A stretch of DNA of 64,000 bases from Arctopsyche grandis (taxonomy: Eukaryota; Arthropoda; Insecta; Trichoptera; Hydropsychidae). The notes beneath the pieces are model-generated. The model ran no database searches. It worked only from the letters and a program-made list of their open reading frames with translations, and was not told where the DNA came from. The stretch is from the NCBI RefSeq assembly GCF_051622035.1, contig NC_135360.1, positions 2,042,001 through 2,106,000 of the forward strand, in the 5' to 3' direction. Shown piece after piece: positions 35,524 to 46,572 of this stretch (positions within the stretch are counted from its first letter, which is position 1; the number at the start of each line of letters is the position of its first letter). The position numbers and the translations under genes are program-made.

Positions 35524-36302
35524 TGTCCGAGCCAAAAACCCACATGGCCGTGTTTTGGGCTCTTACGGGCGCGCGCTCATCTGACGAGGCACGCGACCTG
35601 TCAAATCAGACGGCTAGCCGCCGACCGAGAAGGTCTTGGCGTGGCTGGTCTACCCTTCCTGACCAGCCAGCCACAGCCTACTCAATCCACAGCCCCCACC
35701 ATAAAGGGGCAGAGGCGCCGAGAAACTCCCCGGCTCGCCATCAAATCAATAAACGAGGATATAACTCAAACCTGACGTGACTAATTCCCCACCCCGCCCT
35801 GTTCCAGCACGTGCTCCAGAGCGAGCTGAACGAGACGACAACGCATACACAGCCACTGGTCATCCACACATACACACACATACATACAGCCCCTGCAGCT
35901 ATCGTTCATGGTCCTTCGAGCCGGATTATGAACGATAGCTGCAGGGGCTGTATGTGTGGATGACCAGTGGCTGTGTATGCGTTGTCGTCTCGTTCAGCTC
36001 GCTCTGGAGCACGTGCTGGAACAGGGCGGGGTGGGGAATTAGACACGTCAGGTTTGAGTTATATCCTCGTTTATTGACTTGATGGCGAGACGGGGAGTTT
36101 CTCGGCGCCTCTGCCCCTTTATGGTGGGGGCTGTGGATTGAGTAGGCTGTGGCTGGCTGGTCAGGAAGGGTAGACCAGCCACGCCAAGACCTTCTCGGTC
36201 GGCGGCTAGCGGGCGTCTGATTTGACAGGTCACGTGCCTCGTCAGATGAGCGCGCGCCCGTAAGAGCCCAAAACACGGCCATGTGGGTTTTTGGCTCGGA
36301 TA
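35524..36302. mobile_element. Palindromic LTR pair: LTR, primer-binding site, inverted LTR
   Basis: A 385-bp LTR (35524-35908; TGTCCGAGCC...ATCGTTCA) is followed by 20 bp (35909-35928) starting TGGTCCTTCGAGCCGG, which looks like a tRNA primer-binding site directly after the LTR CA. Then comes the same LTR inverted (35929-36302, 374 bp; TGAACGAT...GGCTCGGATA). The arms are nearly identical apart from about 11 bp of a CA/TA microsatellite and a few bases. Both outer ends are LTR 5' ends, and the whole unit is flanked by GTACA (35519-35523 and 36303-36307). An AATAAACGAGG signal lies in each arm. Open frames across it are fortuitous. Family probably Pao/BEL or Gypsy, inferred from the 5-bp duplication. 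Confidence 0.85.
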
Positions 36303-36307
36303 GTACA

Positions 36308-36659
36308 AAAGAGTAAGGCATGAGACACACAGGCATACAGTCTGTATGCCAAAGTCTTGAGCAAGAATCACACCATTTAATTTTCTGGATATATTTGGAG
36401 TAATGCTGAGAGGGTAGTCGTGATATTTTATATTAAAAAAAATAAATAATTTTGCAACCAAGTCATAATATTATTCTAAATATATAAATCGAGAAAATTA
36501 TATGGTGAGATTCCTATATAACCCTATTTGTATACGCTCCGTTTTTTTTGTTTTGTTCGGATAATTCATTTTAAATCAAAACAATTTTATTTATTGATTT
36601 TTTCATGTGTTATATATTGTTTGGTCAATATTTTAATTCAACTTTTGGTCAGAAATCGT
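36308..36659. other. Non-coding DNA
   Basis: Nothing recognised. Confidence 0.4.
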
Positions 36660-36668
36660 AATAAATGC

Positions 36669-36840
36669 GGTTCGGTGATTACTGGTCACAAAGTCACTAA
36701 AATCTCTATAACGGAACATCTGGCAGCCGAAAAGTTAATCATACTAACGAGAACTTGAGTGCCAAATATTGTGTATTCGCGATTTTCATGGCAAAAATTG
36801 TCTTTGTGACCACCGCAATGTGACGAATAATCCAATTACC
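36669..36840 (+). mobile_element. MITE family M1, intact copy with 9-bp target duplication
   Basis: 172 bp from GGTTCGGTGATTACTGGTC to GACGAATAATCCAATTACC, flanked by AATAAATGC on both sides (36660-36668 and 36841-36849). The ends are imperfect inverted repeats (GGT..GG..ATTACTGGTCACA against GGTAATTGGATTATTCGTCACA). A 9-bp duplication fits Merlin or Mutator-type transposases. Confidence 0.82.
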
Positions 36841-36849
36841 AATAAATGC

Positions 36850-38019
36850 ATATATACATTACACCAGCCAGTAAAAATTATAAATGATCAGTAAATGTCA
36901 CTATTTATATCAAATTGTCAGTATTTTATTTAACCTAACCTTAAAACATATTTGAACTGACCAAATATGATATGTATGCTGACCAAAATCAATATACTAC
37001 ATAAATATTGTATGATTGAATAAGTTCGGGCCTGATTTTCAGACATTGCTATAAAAGGGGTACGAACTTATGCAATCGTCTAATATTTACCATTTAAGAC
37101 AGTTTATTTGATGTCACTTACATATATCATTTTGATACCCATTAAACAAACAAAAAAAAACGAAGCGTATAAGTACGGGTTAAATGGGAAAAGTTCCTAC
37201 TTTTAAGGGACTCCATCAAAATGAAAAATGAATGAATATTTATAATACAGTTATATTTTTATGAAATAGTATAATAATAAATTTATACGATGATCTTATA
37301 ATTTTTTTCGGAATATAATTATCAGTTTTCATTTTATTACTCATTTAATAAATATCTGTACAATATAAAATGAAGGAACAGAGAGAAAAAATAAAATTGG
37401 GAACGATGTGTATCTGTACGAAACGTTCACACAAATTTATATGTATGCACAAAAGCGTAATATTTTTTTATTTGCACATTTGGACTTGGCCGAGCTGGTC
37501 TCAGTGCAGAGCCAGGCCTGATAATAGTTGACAATCATATGGTTAATAGTACTCAAACAAACAGCTGATCGGTGATGCAATCGTGTTTGTATATAAATAC
37601 ATATGCACATATTGTCATGCGTCAGAAATCAAACTTCAAATATACAACTGTGCAATGTGAGTCCAATTAATCATATGTCCTTAAACTGGCAGCTCTACAA
37701 TTTGGCCTATCTTACTTGGTACTCTATGGCGTCGGCTACGAATAGGCCAATTGTAATAAACTCCCGTGTATTTTATTATAAATTTAATACCTTTTCCAAT
37801 GAAGAATAATGACTTATTATTAATTTAAAAAAAAACGTTTTTATAAATTTTGTTCATTAGTTTTTATTATGATATAGATTAATATTTGAAATTCAAAAAG
37901 GAATGTTACATATTATAATATTTAAAAATTAACACGAAATGAATGTAAATAAAGTATTTTACCGATGGATTTTTTTTTTTCAAATTTAAAACTCACACCA
38001 ATTGTCCTCTGCATACTTA
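36850..38019. other. AT-rich DNA with TGATCAGT motif cluster
   Basis: 36865-37010 carries spaced CAGTAAA / TGATCAGTAA / GTCAGTATTT / ACTGACCAAAT motifs like those at 19080-19180, 39735-39900 and 53740-53820. No gene is supported. Confidence 0.45.
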
Positions 38020-38190
38020 CATATGTTCAGGGGCGGCTTGTGACTTTAAGCACAGGTGGGGCACGAGGAAGCTAAAGCCCCCCCCCCCCCTCAATTTTAT
38101 TTTAAATGTTGAAAAAAAATGACGGTGTCGGGTATTTTTCGAATCGCATAGAAAATATAGACAACCGGGGCTAGCTTAATCTTCCCCTAA

Positions 38191-38672
38191 AGGTCTGACC
38201 GCACTATACGACAACCGAACGATCCGACACTTCACAACAGTGTGCGACAATATTAGGTAAACCGCACTTGAACGACAGCGATGCGACACTGCAGTAAATT
38301 ATGTCAATCATTCGTTCGGTACCTCGGAGCAAAATGGACGAAACGGACGCTATTATAGTATCTTTGATATGCGAGGAAGAAGAACAATCGAGAAAAACCA
38401 AAAGATTGTGGCTACATGCTATTTCAAAGTCACGATATGAAGGAGAATAATTGTCGCAAGGCAACCCCCACTCAACGACACTACGTCACGTCGCAAATGA
38501 CACCTTGCGTCAAAGTTGGTCGAAAAGTCAACTTTGACGCAAGGTGTCGTTCTACGTCATGCGACTGTCGTGCAGTGCGTTATGTTTCATACAATTTCAT
38601 ACAAACAATATTTGGTCGCGTACTGTTGTGAAGTGTCGGATCGTTCGGGTGTCGCATAGTGCGGTCAGAGCT
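38191..38672 (+). mobile_element. Internally deleted PIF/Harbinger element
   Basis: About 50-bp inverted ends (AGGTCTGACCGCACTATACG...; right end ...CATAGTGCGGTCAGAGCT) continue through CGAACGATCCGACACTTCAC. TAA is on both sides (38188-38190 and 38673-38675), the 3-bp duplication of Harbinger. It keeps the start of a transposase-like ORF. Confidence 0.82.
38334..38450 (+). pseudogene. Harbinger transposase N-terminal remnant
   Basis: A 38-codon frame starting MDETDAIIVSLICEEEEQ and continuing SRKTKRLWLHAISKSR resembles the N-terminus of PIF/Harbinger nucleases (acidic helix, then a basic RLW.H segment). It stops at 38448-38450, and the DDE nuclease domain is absent. It lies centrally between the terminal repeats. 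Confidence 0.6.
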
Positions 38673-39214
38673 TAAATATACTAAAAGCTACCCTCTGTAT
38701 ATATAAATACAGATAATTTTTCTCTGCCTCGACTGACTGTCTATACACTCCACACAGTACCACTCGCAAATGCGAGAGTAGCAGGCAAACCGAAGCTGGC
38801 GACCACGGGATCACGGCAGATAAACGAAGAATTACGAAACCCTCCACGACTATTGACGAGTCACAAACAATACAAAATTTCTTTTATTTTTTGGCTATTA
38901 GAAATTTGTATGGGGCAGTGCCCCGGTTGCCCTTGAAGACGAGCCGCCCCTGCATATGTTTATACATACATACATACATACGTAAGTACTCCTTTTTATA
39001 AAAACACCTACAAAATGAGAGTACACACACTTATAAATCAAAAAGTAATTGACTGGTATGTATACATATACATACATTCATGTGACCATTTTACATGTTT
39101 TTAGGTTATGTGACAAAACCAAGACATATTGTTCAAAATAATGTTTCTAAATACTTGAATTATTAAAAACGTTAATGTAAATTAAAAAATCGATTTCAAT
39201 TTTTATAAATAGAC

Positions 39215-39600
39215 CCATCCAGTGGCGTAACTAGAAAAATTTGTCCGGCATGCAAAATTTACCAAAGTACCCCCCATTTTTTTAAATGAAATCAATACAC
39301 TTTAAAAGTCCTTCTTAGCTTTTTATATGTAAATTTGAAAATTCTGCAATCACATATTGTAAAGAAATTTTATGAACTTATTCATGCTATTTTTGGAAGT
39401 TCGCAGAACGAATAGAATTTTTGTTTTCAATTAGGGCTAATTGATTTTCCTGTATTTATTTATTTATAACTTTGTTTTTTTTTATCTATTTTTAATATAC
39501 ATACATACATATGTATTAATATTTGAAGATCCTCCCAAAGGCCCTATTGATCCCAAGGGCTCGCATGCACCGCATACCCCCGCGTCATAGTAATTACGCC
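39215..39600. mobile_element. hAT-like fragment
   Basis: CAGTGGCGTAACTAGAAAAA at 39222 and TAGTAATTACGCCCATCC near 39586-39604 form a weak inverted pair of the CAGTGGCGTA type. A similar AGTGGCGTAATTATAA start occurs at 45449. No clean target duplication. Confidence 0.4.
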
Positions 39601-39604
39601 CATC

Positions 39605-40516
39605 CCAAAGATTCTGCCAAGACACCCAAAAAACCAGTACTGTACTGGTAAAACCAGTACGAATGGTCACCTTAATATATATCTAGTTGTTGGCCACTTT
39701 CAAATTAAATTTTTATGTTTATTTATACTAAACGGTCGACATACAGCAGTCACTATATATAATGATCAGTATCTAAATCAAATAATTAGCATTTTAAGTA
39801 AATTTACTCTCAAAGTATAAACAGACCTAAAATAATATTTACACTAACCATTTCATAAAATAAAAATTGACCATTAACTTGTTTAAATACTGACTAATTA
39901 CTTGAGTAAAAGCCGATTTAAAAGCTTAAGGTGATTGTGTGTTTCCAAAACTCCTGCTAATGCTTAAATAATTCCAGTTTTTTGTGGCCAAATATTGTAC
40001 CATGAACCGGCCAATTACTGTAATTTCTCCCCTGTCTAAAATAGATAAGTATAATTTGGAAAAATATATATACATAAATAAACTCATCGTGTATCATCCG
40101 AGTCGACTCGGCTTAGATAGTTCGACCGGTGTATCTCGACACGCATCAGTCGTATCCTTTCTAAACGCAGGGAAAATTTGAAGTTTACGTGGCGTATACG
40201 CTAATTTTGACATCCCTTCCGATTTTTAAGGGCTGTAAATGTCCGTAATTGGGTACGAAAGATAGGGACAGGGTCGCGGACAAGAGTGACCTTTTGGTGT
40301 TTGGAAAAGTGTGTGCGTGTCGGAGCCGCCCCACTTATCCGCGCCTTATCCGACTTCAATCTTTATAACAATTTATAACCAACCCCGTATAAAAAATGTA
40401 TAAATATATGCATATCTAAATCTGAAAGGGAAATATCGATCGTACCATTTTTGCGTCGAGCGTGCGTGGATGTGTACATGTGTTTGTGTACAGATTATGC
40501 ACACGTTTGCATATAT
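39605..40516. other. Non-coding DNA
   Basis: AT-rich to 40080, then mixed composition. A TGATCAGT-type motif cluster lies at 39735-39900. No gene is supported. Confidence 0.4.
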
Positions 40517-40525
40517 AATACGTAC

Positions 40526-40821
40526 CGGTCTCCGTGACGAGCCAGAATGTTAAATTACAGAAAACGCAAATATCGGAAGGCAAAGATCGAAAATCGAAAG
40601 ATTTTAAGTCGAAAGATCAAAAAAAGGGGTGCATGGTAAACGGTACATACTCACTTAATTTGCGCGAGCAGGATACAACAGGAACAAGAGGAACAGGCTT
40701 TTCCTCCCGTATTAATGTGCACCTTTTTTTTTTGATCTTTCGACTTAAGATCTTTCGATTTTCGATCTTTGCCTTCCGATATTTGTGTTTTCTGTAATTT
40801 ACCATTCTGGCTCGTCACGTA
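40526..40821. mobile_element. Foldback element F1 with 9-bp target duplication
   Basis: Two arms of about 105-110 bp (CGGTCTCCGTGACGAGCCAG... and ...CATTCTGGCTCGTCACGTA) are inverted copies rich in GATCGAAAATCGAAAG. They surround a loop with TTAATTTGCGCGAGCAGG and GGAACAAGAGGAACAGG. AATACGTAC flanks both sides (40517-40525 and 40822-40830). Related arms occur at 56069-56615 and 57960-58050. Non-coding. Confidence 0.82.
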
Positions 40822-41049
40822 AATACGTACATATATACGTTTACAAACTGCTCCAAAAACCGACATTAAAAAAAAAATCGGGTGTGACTAACCCATGACA
40901 TTTTGTATGTATTTGAGGAATATAAGAAAGTCACAAAACAAAATTCTATATTAAACCGTACAGACACATTCACACATACCGGCAGCATTATGAAATACTA
41001 ATAGCTAAGACAGCATTTTCGATACAAATTGAGCACAAATGTATGGAAA

Positions 41050-42060
41050 CTTGCACAAGACAAAAGTTCTACTTCCGGTCGTCGGATTTTGTTCAATTTT
41101 TTTTTATTACTTAAAATCACTATCAGTATTATACACATTAAATATTGAGAAATTTAAAATAGTTTAAAAGGTCAAAATAAAATAATAACTTCCGGTTTAC
41201 AAATTCTGACCAAAACGTTAGCAGCTCAAATTTAGTACATAAAGAATACAAATATAAATTTTCAGCTTAATACGTTTAGGGGTGTGGACAGGATCCAGGC
41301 GACAACATTTTTGACATTTCTAAGAAGAGAAAATCCCACTTCCGGTTTATTAAATTTAATGATTTTTTTTTATTTTCATTAAATTGATACAAGAATTATA
41401 CTTGAATTTTTTAGTGAAGATCACACATGTTTAAGGGGTCGAAAAAAATAGTGGAAGAAAAATCGAACAAGAGTAAACTGCCACTTCCGGTTGAGGAATG
41501 GTTACCAAATTTTATACATAACTTTCTATTATACTTAAACTTCTAGATATGAAATTTCAGTTGAATTAACCAAAAGGTTTCTGAGAAAAACATAAAAAAC
41601 CTCGATTCTTTAGAGTAAAACTACTACTTCCGGTTCAGATAAAAATATTTAAAATATATAAAGTTATAAAAATTATTATTTCTAGTATATGTAAAAAAAT
41701 TTCAGTCCGATTCAGTTAACAGTTTGGGAGATAATTGAATTCAAAAACTTAAAAAAAAGAGGACACCTACATATAAGGGGAGGTACCATTTCCAATCAAC
41801 TTAAAAATTTGAAAAAAATTTACGTCGTGTCGATAAAAATTTCAGTAACCGATACTAAGTTTCAGTTCGATAAGACTAACGGTGTTCAAAATATCCCCAA
41901 AATACACAGACACACACACACACACACATTTTTTTCTAGATCATGAAAACGTGATCAGTAATCGATTCTGAGTTCGAATCAGTCAAAATCTCGATTTCGA
42001 ATTTTCGCATGATCACAAAACTTCATCTATTGTATTACTACGTACATATGTAGATAAAGT
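41050..42060. repeat. Dispersed repeat family R1, copy B
   Basis: Longer copy of the repeat at 1-718, with at least five spaced CTTCCGGTT-type motifs (every 100-160 bp) and the same right end at 42058. Each motif block is followed by similar text (TAAAT, ATTATA, TTCAGTT), so the element is an internally repetitive array. No ORF. Confidence 0.6.
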
Positions 42061-42909
42061 AAAAATACGACAAAAAGGTTCATCGACTGATTCCTGATCA
42101 TCTAATACATTCAAGATCAAGGAACTCATCCAAATTGAAATACACAAATTTTTTGAATTTTTAATTCCCACATTGCTTTTAATTTTTCATTCCTCTGCAA
42201 ATAATATATGTAAGGGAGACTGGGGACAAAATTAATATTTTTTTCTAATTAACCTATAACATTTACAATAAAACAAATGTTGCTATAGTTGAACCATATA
42301 TTCAGGGACATATAAGTTTATTTTATTTATTTCTTGTGGCCAGTACAAAAATAAATAATAGAGCTAATATCAAGATTGATAAATTGTTACAAACCAGCTC
42401 GCTCCATGCTCCGCTCCATGCTCCGAGCAAAAACTCTGCAACGCTGTGATACGCCATTTACTTTTTGTTCGACGTTGCAAATTGTTGACTTTTTCTTATT
42501 GTTCTCAAATTTAAATGTAAAGCTCTCATATAAATCTACTTCCGTAAATCGATCATCAATCATAGATCCCTCGCATTTTTTTATTCATTGACGCCATGCC
42601 ATGGCTGTGTTTCAATTATGTTTACTAAAATATTTATAAATTGATAAAATAAATTATAAATAAACAGATAATATAAATTTAACAAAACTTAAGTCAAAAT
42701 AAAGAGTGAGAATCAGCAAAAAACTAATCTTTCCCTCATTAACATTTGAAATCCAGAATCCAGTCGATGTCTCCAAAGGGAGGTTATCTCTACGCGCGGC
42801 AGTGTTGCTATGTGTCAAAATAATTCCATTGTTGAATTATCATATTTAATATTTGTTAATGGCAACACTATGAAACATTTATACAGTTCGTCAGAAAAAC
42901 GGCATAGGT

Positions 42910-43037
42910 AGGCTTAAAATAAAAATATATTCGGAGCAGTGGAGCACTACAAAATTTTATATGCTCCGCTCCGCTCCTGCTCCGGGCGAAATATCATCAC
43001 TCCACTGTTCCGTGCTCCTGCTCTGCTCCAATTCTCT
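42910..43037 (-). mobile_element. hAT-like end (GCTCCGCTCC type)
   Basis: Read on the minus strand it starts CAGAGAATTGGAGCAGAGC and contains repeated GGAGC(A/G)GGAGC motifs, a style typical of hAT subterminal regions. Similar GCTCCATGCTCCG text lies at 42400-42430 and may be the opposite end. Confidence 0.45.
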
Positions 43038-43066
43038 GGTTACAACTGTCCCTTATCCGGGGACAA

Positions 43067-43140
43067 TTGTAACAGAAGCATGGGACAATTGTAACAGAAG
43101 CATGGGACAATTGTAACAGAAGCATGGGACAATTGTAACA
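43067..43140. repeat. Tandem repeat, 22 bp x about 3.5
   Basis: Units of GGGACAATTGTAACAGAAGC plus AT. The unit core matches the terminal motif of the surrounding TIR element, so it is probably an amplified transposase-binding region. Confidence 0.85.
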
Positions 43141-43841
43141 AACTGTTATTATAGAAATATTTGGAGCCTAATTTGGTAATATATTTTTTCTTTGTTTTAG
43201 TTTTAATTTTCAGTTGTTTTTATTTTCATTTTGTTTTTTTTTTTTCATAAAATTTAGCATGTATAGCTATCTGGTGTGTTTCAATTTTTTTTTTCGGATT
43301 GTTGCTGTTCAATCTAAAAGGTACTCTGGGAAATGATCTGGCAATTACCGGTAAAAATGTTTAACTGGATTTGCTGAGCTGTAGTATCATATCTTCTTCA
43401 GTAATTTCATGGCGTGGATATACTGTTTCTAGAGTTTCTGTCTCACCATAGTAACAATCTGTTACAATTGTCCCCAACCCACCATGCACATTTAAATTCT
43501 AAATTATACGGACTTACATACATATATGTAGGTCTAAATTAAAATTTACAAATTCAAAATTGAAGCTTTATAATATGACTATATGAAAAATTATAGCATA
43601 TACATAGAGGTCCTCGTTCAGAAATTATTACTTTTCACAAATATAAGTCATATGGGTATCCAAAAAGCGATAAACTTGCGTAGACATGAAAATGTTCTAG
43701 CAATGCCGTCAGGCGACTGATTGACAGGTTGAAGCTTATTTAGCGGTCATTTGATTCTTATTCTCAACTTCGTATGTACATATATCAGAAACCGACATAT
43801 CACGACTATTGTCCCCTGTTACGTTTGTCCCCGGTCTACCC

Positions 43842-45017
43842 TATAGTAAAATAACTCCTGGGAGTGATAAAAACGGGATCAATCAACCGATTACTTCAGT
43901 CCGATTTTTCATATTCTTCCAAGTAGTCTCAAGTCCATAAATCTACATACATTCATATACATATGTATATGTATATACAAACATATAAATTTTCCAATTT
44001 AAAATAGTTCGCGTGACGTCACTTCTCTTTGGATTAAGAGCCTATTATAAAACGTGGCTAATTGAAATATTTTGAAATAAATGTTCTCGTTTCTATTTTT
44101 AGAAGTTTTTTTTTTCAATTTCCACTTTCCCTCGTTTCCAATTGTCGGTGATTCATCACCGCGAGCTGTGCTATGCTATCGCGAAAATCAAAAAATTCTC
44201 TAAGAGTCTAAAAATACACGTTTACGTTCGCCTCATACTTATTAACGTCTATATATATAGGGGGGGGAGTATAATTGTTATTGAACGTGCGCACAATCGC
44301 AAAATCGTGCCAAAGGACGTCAAAACGTTAGGGCCCAATAAAAACGAGTGCATTATATTTACTAAACTGATTGAGTGATTGCGATCGCCTTTAATCGGAG
44401 AATACAATGTAAGGACTCCTTGGCGTTTATTTTCAATTTGTGTATAAAAAATATTAAATTTATTTTAGTTGCCCTTTATTTGGAAATCATTTAAGCGTAG
44501 AGGGCGTTTATTTTAAAAATAGTTCATTGCCCCTTGAAAAAATATATACGTAGGGTATAAACATATGAGTACCATAAGCGTAGTCTGGAGGGGTCGAGAC
44601 TAACTTAAAATTTATAATATTTTCGATATAAAAAGTATAAGATTTATTTAAAAAATGATTTTGTGACTTACGTATAATGGCATCCTACATAATTTTCTTT
44701 TATGTAGCTATAAAATATATTCCCTTTTAGTAAATTTGTCTTTATTACTTGATCCATATTATAAATAATTGCGCAAAAGAGAGGTAAGTCAGCTTATATG
44801 TACATAATGCAAAGAGGTAAGTCAGGTTAATATGTCAGTTGGAACTTTCTGTGATGCTATTGTCCAGCTTTATTGCGTCCAGCTACACATTACAAAGCAG
44901 AGAGCTTTCAGAGCGTCGTAATAAAATAAAAGTTTTTGTCGCAGGTGGTTATTTCAATAACGAAACAAACTTTGACAATAAAGAAAACAGTGTTTTTCGA
45001 CCAACACCAAGATGAAT
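43842..45017. other. Non-coding DNA
   Basis: No gene or known element recognised. Confidence 0.4.
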
Positions 45018-45026
45018 TTTCTATAG

Positions 45027-45385
45027 CGATGCGGTGCAAACGATCGACAAGCGCCAGACAGACTGAACCACAGATTAACTGTACGTGTACCTTATGCGTG
45101 CGCACTGCTCGCACTTACACTAAGCGAAATCTACCCGAAGTCTCGACATACCTACCCTGTATACGTTCTGTGCTTCTGATACTTTAGTTCCGAATTTTGC
45201 CTTATTAAACTCGCCAGAAAGATCCAACTCAATTTTAATAATTGCATCTGTGCACATCGAAAGGTTACTCGTCATCTGATGCGCAATCTATCATTCGTCA
45301 AGCGCGAGAATTGCGTTTAAAGCAGCCATCCAGTTAATGTGTGGTTCAGTCTGTCTGGCGCTTGTCGATCATTTTCACCAAACCC
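45027..45385 (-). mobile_element. MITE family M2, copy 1
   Basis: 359 bp with long inverted ends (GCGGTGCAAACGATCGACAA, then GCGCCAGACAGACTG) and an exact 9-bp duplication TTTCTATAG (45018-45026 and 45386-45394). Nearly identical over its length to 46940-47299, in the opposite orientation. Open frames across it are fortuitous. Confidence 0.88.
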
Positions 45386-45394
45386 TTTCTATAG

Positions 45395-46213
45395 ATTTCA
45401 CTTCAATGCTGGGTGATTCTAAAGCTTAGCCCAAGATCTATCCATAAGTGGCGTAATTATAAAAATTGGACCCACATGCAAATGTTAAAAAAGGCCCCCT
45501 TTAGTATTTTTGTTATTAAAATTAAATTGGTAATTAACTCACATAATTAAAATGTTATTTTTCCTCGCCTTCAAAGTCGCAAAGTATGCAATTACATATT
45601 TAAAAGACATTTCATTTTAACATCGTTTTTATAGATAATTGCAGACAATTATTATTACTGTACCATAATGGAAAACTATTGAATGTCGTGAGAAGGAGTA
45701 CAGGTGGGTGAAAATTCGACACGCAATGTGTCGCGTATCAAATTTGCAGTATAAAATTTTAAATACTGTTAGTCATTTGAATAATTTTAAAATGACTTTC
45801 AAGATTTTTATTGGAAAAATGTCTAATATATTTTTTTTTGAAAACTTTTTTGCCCCTTAATCTAAAAGACCCGCATTCACTGTATCATAGTAGTTTGTCC
45901 GTCTCAAACTCTTGTAAATTTTATAAAGACAAGGCTGAATAGTCGAGTATACAGCCGTGAGAGTTATGGCCGCAATACGCGGTGAATTTGGATAGCTGTC
46001 AAACGCCAAGGTGACAGCTGCGCGGATGTGGATGCGAGCGTTTGGTGTAAAACCAACGCGGTAACTCGATTCATGACGAGACGATGATTAGCACGAGACG
46101 ATGGTGGATCCGAGACCAGGTTTGACTCCGACCACCCCTTATGTCCTCATCTGACTCGTCGCTGGCTCTTCGCTCGGTCAGTGACGTGACGTGACTTGAC
46201 GTGACGGTTGCAG
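45395..46213. other. Non-coding DNA upstream of the first visible ITPRID-like exon
   Basis: Probably intron or 5' flank. It contains a hAT-like start (45449), and a TGACG pentamer run (46183-46206) just before the splice acceptor. Confidence 0.45.
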
Positions 46214-46572
46214 GACACCTCACCGGCTTCGGGTTCCGCCACTGGGTCGGCGGCCTGATCGCCGAGATGCGACGCAAGACTCCTCTGCAAACCTGGCTCG
46301 ACTCCATACCCAACCCTGCACAATCCGACCCCTCGTCCGCAGACTCCCAAATCACCCCACCGGCCCTGCACACGCCCTCCAACAAAGCCCCCTTAAGCCG
46401 AGACGCAAGCTTCCAAGCAAACGACGACGTCGAAAATCAAACGGAGACGACTAGCGACAAACTCCTAATCAGAAAGCAATCGAAAGGTCTGTTACTACGG
46501 GAACGCTCGACAAACTCTGAAGGGAATACGCCCAAATCTAGACATCCTTTCCTTAGAGATTCGTCATTGCAG
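46214..46572 (+). CDS. ITPRID-like exon (N-most visible)
   Basis: The acceptor is GGTTGCAG|GA, and its first two bases complete a codon from an unseen exon. The donor is TTGCAG|GTTTGT. It encodes WVGGLIAEMRRKTPLQTWLD and a Ser/Thr/Asn-rich linker ending FLRDSSLQ. Confidence 0.75.

Larger units (their letters stand above)
38028..38952. mobile_element. hAT element with a nested Harbinger
   Basis: The ends CAGGGGCGGCTTGT and ACGAGCCGCCCCTG are inverted (one mismatch over 14), with CATATGTT as an exact 8-bp target duplication (38020-38027 and 38953-38960). That is diagnostic of hAT. The interior is non-coding apart from the nested element at 38191-38672, so it is non-autonomous. Confidence 0.88.
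42214..43841. mobile_element. TIR element with GGGGACAA ends (unassigned superfamily)
   Basis: The ends are GGGAGACTGGGGACAAA and TTTGTCCCCGGTCTACCC (inverted, with a few mismatches), each followed inward by more GGGACAA / GTAACAG motifs. Those motifs also occur as the tandem array at 43067-43140 and at 43455-43475. The flanking bases (TAA / TAT) are inconclusive. No transposase is found; a second, hAT-like sequence (42910-43037) lies inside. Confidence 0.5.

Noticed and set aside
35509-36461. Long open frames on both strands with Arg/Pro-rich products
   Set aside because: They run through the inverted LTR arms and mirror each other. They are GC-rich LTR sequence read by chance, with no domain.
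43067-43140. CRISPR-like array
   Set aside because: The units are directly adjacent, with no unique spacers. This is a eukaryotic tandem repeat.
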